Source of the DNA: an uncultured Helicobacteraceae bacterium | GTDB taxonomy: Bacteria; Campylobacterota; Campylobacteria; Campylobacterales; Helicobacteraceae | NCBI GenBank assembly: GCA_934728205.1 | Contig: CAKVEH010000034.1 | Location: 1 to 10,310 of the forward strand | Length of the DNA stretch: 10,310 nucleotides | Reading direction: 5' to 3' | In this document: in pieces, positions 6,138-10,310 of the stretch | Numbering within the stretch: the stretch's first letter is position 1 | Layout of the letters: each line of letters opens with the position of its first letter | Translations under genes and position numbers: made by a program | Notes under the pieces: model-generated | Databases searched by the model: none | What the model saw: only the letters and a program-made list of their open reading frames with translations | Told to the model about the DNA's origin: nothing

Positions 6138-6450
6138 AGATGGCTTCGCTTAAAAGGTGCTTTTTGCGCTCCTCGCTCATTGAGAAAGTATCACAAATAT
6201 CCACTTGGATTTTAAATTGTTTGCGTATTTTTTGCGCTAGCTCATCGATGTAAATTGCGCCTGCAAAATCACTGAAATTTTCACTAAATTGCTTACTAGA
6301 GCAAATCACTATATCTATATCGCTGGCTAAGTCAGCTTTGTCTTTGGCATAACTCCCAAAAAGCCCGATTTGTGTAATGCCATCTTGCGCCAACTCTCCC
6401 TTAATGCTACTAAGATAGGCTAATATGTGCTCTTTTGTGAGGGAAAACAT
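6130..6450 (-). CDS. mntA: MntA-like minimal nucleotidyltransferase antitoxin
   Basis: Minimal nucleotidyltransferase of 106 residues. The catalytic signature GSX10DXD is exact: G32 and S33, ten residues, then D44 and D46 (FGSYAKDKADLASDIDIVI). A third acidic residue lies at D84 in IQVDICD. In MntA-HepT systems this enzyme transfers AMP from ATP to the HepT tyrosine and so silences the toxin. The gene comes first in the pair and overlaps hepT by 8 bases, so antitoxin is made before toxin. The ATG at 6450 has AAAGGA about six bases upstream and a near-perfect extended -10 element behind that. It begins 45 bases after the stop of the housekeeping operon's last gene, so readthrough may also contribute. 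All catalytic residues are present. Confidence 0.86.
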   Translation of the reverse strand: MFSLTKEHILAYLSSIKGELAQDGITQIGLFGSYAKDKADLASDIDIVICSSKQFSENFSDFAGAIYIDELAQKIRKQFKIQVDICDTFSMSEERKKHLLSEAIYV

Positions 6451-6476
6451 AATCGTCCTTTTATTGTTTTATGGTT

Positions 6477-6485
6477 ATTATAACA
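6477..6485 (-). promoter_or_regulatory. Extended -10 promoter of mntA-hepT
   Basis: Read on the minus strand the site is TGTTATAAT, an exact match to the extended -10 consensus TGnTATAAT. No good -35 is seen, as is usual for Helicobacter and Campylobacter promoters. Transcription would start near 6470, about 20 bases before the mntA ATG. Confidence 0.65.
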
Positions 6486-6495
6486 CAATATGCCA

Positions 6496-6807
6496 TTACG
6501 CCTTGATATTAAGCATTCCCTCGTAGTAATATTCTTGGGGCTTTTTATCCTCTTTTTGCTCGATTTCCCATTGCTTTTTTGCCTGCTCTTGAGGTTGTTG
6601 CTCTTGCTTGTTGCGCCCATTTTCATTGATAGCTTGGGAATCTTCAGTCCCGCTCACTTGCGCGACTTCTTGGAGTTTGCGCTCAAATTCGCTTTTGTTT
6701 GATTCTTGGATAATGTCAGGGCGACCCTGTGCGTTTGCAAGCTGTGTAGAGCTCGCTTGTGCGTTTTGGTTAATGTAGGTAATGTTTCCAACTAAACTTA
6801 CTGCCAT
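6496..6807 (-). CDS. Small conserved hypothetical protein downstream of NFACT gene
   Basis: I do not recognise a function. The protein has 103 residues, with no signal peptide or membrane segment. The N-terminus MAVSLVGNITYINQNAQ is the most structured-looking part and reads like the conserved end of an epsilonproteobacterial family. From about residue 60 it is polar and low in complexity (repeated Q, E and K, as in KQEQQPQEQAKKQ), so probably disordered, ending with a YYYEGMLNI patch. The start is well supported: ATAAGGAGGT, a near-complete Shine-Dalgarno, lies just before the ATG, and the gene begins 11 bases after the NFACT stop. In H. pylori I recall a hypothetical gene (HP1391) at this position next to HP1392-HP1394, suggesting a conserved operon member. 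It is real by its ribosome site and operon position. Confidence 0.75.
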   Translation of the reverse strand: MAVSLVGNITYINQNAQASSTQLANAQGRPDIIQESNKSEFERKLQEVAQVSGTEDSQAINENGRNKQEQQPQEQAKKQWEIEQKEDKKPQEYYYEGMLNIKA

Positions 6808-6818
6808 TACACACCTCC

Positions 6819-8204
6819 TTATTTTCTCAGTTCTAGGGTTTTATGTTTAGCGTAAATCACATTTGCTCCTTGCATAATTTTGACAAATCTGCGTTGTGTA
6901 TAATCGACACTAAAGCTCCCTGAATGTAGCGCACACAATCCAATGAGAATCTCTCCAGCCTTGTGGATAACCTCCTCGCTTAATCGTGCCTTGCCACAAA
7001 AGATAATCAAATGTGAGCTAGGAATATCCCTAATGTGCATCCACATATCATCGGCGTGCGCGAGCTTTAGCAATTCTTGGTTTTGCTTAGCATTTTTGCC
7101 AATGCCAACCTTAAAGCCCTGTATAGAGAATACTTCAAAATTCGTTCCTTTTTTTGCATTTTTTTTGTTTTTTTGTTCTTTTTGTGTGTAAATTTTAATG
7201 TCTTGGAGGTTTGAAGCATTTGATATAAGGGCACTTTGGGCTTGCAAAAATGCAAGAGAATCTTTGAGGTTTTGGATTTGGATATGGAGGTTATGTGATT
7301 TTTGGCTGAGTTTTTTGCTTTGGGCGAAATATTGCTGGGCGAGGTGAGATGGCGACTTACTCCCCTCTAATATAGGGATTTGTAGGCTTTTTTGGGCGTG
7401 GAGATTCTCTTTTATAGCATTGGGAATCTCATTAAGTGGCAAATCGCTAAATGGCGCATCAAGGCTAAGAGAGGGTGCGTTAATGCTGTGAGGCGCAAGA
7501 GTGTGAATACGCGCTAAGATACTTTTCGCATAGAAGCTAAAAAGCGCGCTTTGCGTGTCTAAATCCTCTTGGTTTGGCAGAGAATCAAGCGTGCAAAGGA
7601 GATTTTGCCTTTTAGATTCTAAGGATTTGCACGCACTTTGCTTGGCGTTTATCAGCGTGTCTTGCAAATGAGAATCATAAAGCGTGGCTAAAAACTCCAC
7701 GGTTACGCCCACCTTTTCACTATTTTTAGGCGCATTTGTAGGCTGGGGTAAAGGATTTAGAGGCTTGCCAACTTGCACTTGGCGCAGAGATTGCGTGATG
7801 TGGCGCAGAGATTCTAAAACAACGCGCTTTTGATTAAGCAAAATGGCATTGGTGTATTTGCCTGTAAATTCAAGCGTGAGGGAGAAAGTTTCTTGTTTAT
7901 AGGAGTTTTGATTTGCGCAATGCAATTCTAAAATGCGATTGTCCCCATCGATTGTAGAATCTAAAAGTTTGGCATTGGTGCAAAGGGCTTTGAGTTTATT
8001 ATCAAATGGGGCTTGGTAGTTTTTCGCGCTTATTGGAGTGTCTTTTAGGCTATAAATCCCGCTTTTAGAGCGTGCTAAATCAATGAGGAAAAGTGTGCCT
8101 TGCAGGTTTAATAGCAGTGCATTATCATCAATACGCTTGCAAAAATATATTTTATCAAATGTACGAAAGAGCTCGCTTACGCCCTTTAAAATGCCTAGAT
8201 TCAT
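6819..8204 (-). CDS. NFACT (RqcH-like) protein, annotated elsewhere as fibronectin-binding
   Basis: NFACT-family protein of 461 residues, shorter than Firmicute RqcH (about 570) but near the size I recall for H. pylori HP1392. RqcH binds 50S subunits carrying stalled peptidyl-tRNA and directs C-terminal Ala tailing for ribosome-associated quality control; 'fibronectin-binding' is a historical label. Visible parts are an NFACT-N region (about 1-150, with LTLEFTGKYTNAILL at 109-123), a long helical middle (about 185-345) with a coiled-coil-like stretch near 285-325, and NFACT-R (about 355-455). NFACT-R shows ADDMWMHIRDIPSSHLII at 384-401 and VDYTQRRFVKIMQGANVIY at 433-451. Where most relatives have an Asp-Arg pair, this protein reads D88-N89-R90. 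A Lys- and Asn-rich insert sits at 341-353. It begins 23 bases after recN with a weak GGA ribosome site. Confidence 0.88.
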   Translation of the reverse strand: MNLGILKGVSELFRTFDKIYFCKRIDDNALLLNLQGTLFLIDLARSKSGIYSLKDTPISAKNYQAPFDNKLKALCTNAKLLDSTIDGDNRILELHCANQNSYKQETFSLTLEFTGKYTNAILLNQKRVVLESLRHITQSLRQVQVGKPLNPLPQPTNAPKNSEKVGVTVEFLATLYDSHLQDTLINAKQSACKSLESKRQNLLCTLDSLPNQEDLDTQSALFSFYAKSILARIHTLAPHSINAPSLSLDAPFSDLPLNEIPNAIKENLHAQKSLQIPILEGSKSPSHLAQQYFAQSKKLSQKSHNLHIQIQNLKDSLAFLQAQSALISNASNLQDIKIYTQKEQKNKKNAKKGTNFEVFSIQGFKVGIGKNAKQNQELLKLAHADDMWMHIRDIPSSHLIIFCGKARLSEEVIHKAGEILIGLCALHSGSFSVDYTQRRFVKIMQGANVIYAKHKTLELRK

Positions 8205-8227
8205 AGTTTGTATCCATTGTTTAAGCG

Positions 8228-9772
8228 TTAGACTTTATTTTTGCTTAGAGCTTGCTTGGCGAACTCTAAGGCTTCTTTTGTGATATGCGCCCCGCTAATC
8301 ATTCGCGCGATTTCATTTGCTCGACCCTCAGAATCTAGTAGCTTTACTTCGCTTTTTGCGCCGTTTTTATACACAAGGTAGTGATTGTCCGCTAGCGTTG
8401 GCATATGGGGCTGATGAGAGATTGCAAAGATTTGATAAGAGGTGGAGAGCTTTTTAAGAATCTTTGCCACACCCTCACTTTCTTGCCCGCTTAAGTTTGC
8501 ATCGATTTCATCAAGCACGAGGATTCCCGCACGCTTGGCTACACTTGCGTCAATACACATAAGCCCAAGTCGCAAGCGATTATATTCCCCCGCACTAAGC
8601 GTGCTAATCCCGCTACCACCAAGCGTGATAGCGCACTCATCGCTTCCGCGCTCGCCTTTGGTGCTTGTATTAAGCGTGATAGAGAGGGGCTTTAGGTGGA
8701 GCTCATCAGTGAGAGAGCTTAGGGCATTTTGGAAGTCTTTAAGTGCGTTTTGTCGTGTAGTGTGTAGTTGTGTATCAAGTGTATGAAGAGAATCTTGGAG
8801 GACTTTAGATTTTTTTACCAAGTCATTTTTGGTAAAGTCCATATTTTCGTATTGCTCAAGTTTTTGTTTTTGTTCTTTGGCGTGATTGAGCGCGTTTGCC
8901 ACAGAGCCGTATTTATGCACGAGCGTAGAAATGCTTGATATGCGCTCTAAGATTTGCTCGGGGTTGGTATCTTCTAAGGATTGGAGTTGAGAGAGCTTTG
9001 ATTCTATAATCGCCTCTAACTCCCTCACTCCCTCACTAAAGGCGATACAACTCTCATCACTTAGGGCTAAAAAGTTATCCACGCACCCCGCTTGGTCTAA
9101 AAACGCCCGCACATTTTTAATGCCCTCAGCGATTTTTTCTTGCTTACTAAGCGTTTTTTTAAGCTCTAAAAGCTCCTCGTATTCGCCTTCTTTTGGCGCG
9201 ATAGAATCTATTTGGTTAATCTCAAAAGTGGCGATTTCTTTGAGTGAGGCGATTTGAGATTCTTGATTTTTGAGCGTTTCTAGCGCGTTTAGCGTGTCTT
9301 TTAGCTCTATAAATGTTGCTTTGTATTCTTTGAGAATCTGCGCGTGCTTTGGTGTTTGCTTAATGATAAAATCATCAAAAATGCGTAAAATATTTTTCGC
9401 GTTCATATCCTCATCACTGCGTGCGCTGATATGCTTGCCAAAGCCAGAGACAATTTCATTTAGTCGTTTTTTAGAGCTTGATTGATGATTGAGAAAATAG
9501 CGCGTTTTTTCTTTTTTTAAAATGCTTAGCACGATTTCTTCATCATCTAAGATTCCATATTCATCGAGGTTGATTTCTAGCTTACTTGTAGCGATATTTG
9601 CCTCGATGAGCTCTGCATTGCTATCTTTAATGCCAAAAATGCCAAGCAAAGATTCCATAAAGACGGACTTTCCGCTTCCACTTGCCCCACTAAAGACATT
9701 AAAACCATTTTTTAAATGCAATTCTAAAAGTGAGAAAGCGGGCGAGTTGTTAATCAAAATGCGTGTAATCAT
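8228..9772 (-). CDS. recN: DNA repair protein RecN
   Basis: SMC-like ATPase acting early in double-strand-break repair, 514 residues; I recall about 524 for H. pylori RecN, against about 550 in E. coli. The N-terminal half-site has Walker A GASGSGKS at 29-36 after the short strand LHLKNGFNVFSG. Two helical arms from about 140 to 350 form the coiled coil. The C-terminal half-site has the signature LSAGEYNRLRL at 392-402, Walker B GILVLDEIDANLSG at 415-428 (D421, E422) and SHQPH with H453. The motif LDEIDANLSG is typical of RecN rather than SbcC or RecF. The ATG shares four bases (ATGA) with the nadK stop, so the two are translationally coupled. In naturally transformable Helicobacter, RecN also supports recombination. 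No sign of damage in the gene. Confidence 0.95.
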   Translation of the reverse strand: MITRILINNSPAFSLLELHLKNGFNVFSGASGSGKSVFMESLLGIFGIKDSNAELIEANIATSKLEINLDEYGILDDEEIVLSILKKEKTRYFLNHQSSSKKRLNEIVSGFGKHISARSDEDMNAKNILRIFDDFIIKQTPKHAQILKEYKATFIELKDTLNALETLKNQESQIASLKEIATFEINQIDSIAPKEGEYEELLELKKTLSKQEKIAEGIKNVRAFLDQAGCVDNFLALSDESCIAFSEGVRELEAIIESKLSQLQSLEDTNPEQILERISSISTLVHKYGSVANALNHAKEQKQKLEQYENMDFTKNDLVKKSKVLQDSLHTLDTQLHTTRQNALKDFQNALSSLTDELHLKPLSITLNTSTKGERGSDECAITLGGSGISTLSAGEYNRLRLGLMCIDASVAKRAGILVLDEIDANLSGQESEGVAKILKKLSTSYQIFAISHQPHMPTLADNHYLVYKNGAKSEVKLLDSEGRANEIARMISGAHITKEALEFAKQALSKNKV

Positions 9773-10310
9773 AGCTCACCCCATTTGAATTTTTCACGCA
9801 AAATTTGAAAGTAATTGTGTTCTTTAGGATAGATAAGCAACGCGCTATGCTTTGAAGAGTGGATAAAGATTGTATCTTGTGGTAAAAGTGTGTGGCTTTG
9901 CTGTCCATCGCATAGTAAGGTGGCGGGACTTTTAACGCTAAATTCTAAGCACATTTGACTATCGATAATAAGCGGGCGTTGAGTGAGAGAGTGCGCTGCG
10001 ATTGGCGTTAAAAGGATATTTTTGCAATATGGATACACGACACAACCTCCCACTGAAATATTATACGCCGTAGAGCCTGTGGGCGTAGCGATGATAAGCG
10101 CATCGCAAAAATAAGTATTAAACGGCTCACCTTCAATCTTTGCCTCAATATCAATAATGCCCGAAATACTTTGCTTAGAGATAAAAAATTCATTAAGCGC
10201 GTAAAAACTTTTTGTGCGTTTTCCATCACGCCTAATCTCGCATTCAAGCATTAAATGTTCTTTAATCTCGTATTGTGCATTTTTAAGTTTGGGCACAAAT
10301 GATTCTAACT
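9769..10310 (-). CDS. nadK: NAD kinase, N-terminus outside the window
   Basis: Cytoplasmic enzyme that phosphorylates NAD to NADP using ATP or polyphosphate. About 180 residues are visible; the frame is open to the right edge (LESFVPKLKNAQ), so the start and the GGDG nucleotide motif lie beyond it. The GTG at 10296 is probably an internal Val, since family members are about 280-300 residues. Visible motifs are ALNEFFISK (the conserved NE pair), ATPTGSTAYNISVGG, the family's central TPTGSTAY, and TPIAAHSLTQRPLII, the conserved P-x-x-x-H-S-L-x-x-R-P segment. The stop overlaps the recN start by four bases. It is the upstream gene of nadK-recN-NFACT-small protein, the order I recall for H. pylori HP1394-HP1391. 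Promoter not in the window. Confidence 0.93.
   Translation of the reverse strand, partial: LESFVPKLKNAQYEIKEHLMLECEIRRDGKRTKSFYALNEFFISKQSISGIIDIEAKIEGEPFNTYFCDALIIATPTGSTAYNISVGGCVVYPYCKNILLTPIAAHSLTQRPLIIDSQMCLEFSVKSPATLLCDGQQSHTLLPQDTIFIHSSKHSALLIYPKEHNYFQILREKFKWGEL

Noticed and set aside
6490..6702. 70-residue hydrophobic plus-strand frame resembling a small membrane protein
   Set aside because: It is the complement of the Gln/Glu/Lys-rich tail of the small hypothetical gene, which naturally reads as Leu-rich; no ribosome site.
8442..8786. 114-residue plus-strand frame inside recN
   Set aside because: Ser/Leu/Pro-rich mirror of the RecN C-terminal region, which has intact ATPase motifs on the other strand.
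10294..10296. GTG as the true nadK start
   Set aside because: The frame stays open to the window edge with NAD-kinase-like sequence, and the N-terminal third of the enzyme would be missing.

Overview
The window looks like chromosome from a Helicobacter-type member of the Campylobacterota (epsilonproteobacteria). It is AT-rich with scattered GCGC words. The molybdate genes are ordered modA, Mop-type protein, modB, modC, as I recall for Campylobacter. A nadK-recN-NFACT-small protein string matches the order I remember for Helicobacter pylori HP1394-HP1391. The single plus-strand gene is a C-terminal-Phe porin. The species cannot be named from sequence alone. Everything except the porin is on the minus strand.

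Layout, left to right. 1-645: 3'-truncated YibQ-type divergent polysaccharide deacetylase that opens with a TTG codon. 730-3688: molybdate uptake cluster read right to left: modA (periplasmic binding protein), a free-standing double Mop/TOBE protein, modB (permease) and modC (ATPase). A strong intrinsic terminator sits between modA and the rest. 3689-4352: a 664-base divergent intergenic region with an 18-bp tandem array, two large palindromic repeat elements, two operator-like palindromes and a good sigma-70-like promoter. 4353-5513: major outer membrane porin on the plus strand, followed by a stem-loop region ending in a terminator near 5690. 5760-6450: two-gene MntA-HepT (nucleotidyltransferase/HEPN) toxin-antitoxin module with its own extended -10 promoter. 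6496-10310: housekeeping operon nadK (5' end outside the window), recN, NFACT/RqcH-like protein and a small conserved hypothetical gene, with short gaps and a 4-base nadK/recN overlap.

How the genes work together. ModA captures molybdate in the periplasm, ModB and ModC import it, and the Mop protein probably binds it in the cytoplasm. In these bacteria molybdate supplies cofactor for oxidoreductases such as formate dehydrogenase or nitrate reductase. The porin is the likely outer-membrane entry route for small solutes. The nadK cluster covers NADP synthesis, double-strand-break repair and ribosome-associated quality control; these share an operon but no pathway. The MntA-HepT pair is the clearest accessory module, lying between the housekeeping operon and the porin.

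I found no convincing new enzyme system. The most interesting points are the repeat cluster between modA and the porin, the paired palindromes in front of the porin promoter, the terminator inside the mod cluster, the MntA-HepT module, and a strong excess of the word AGAATCT and its complement.
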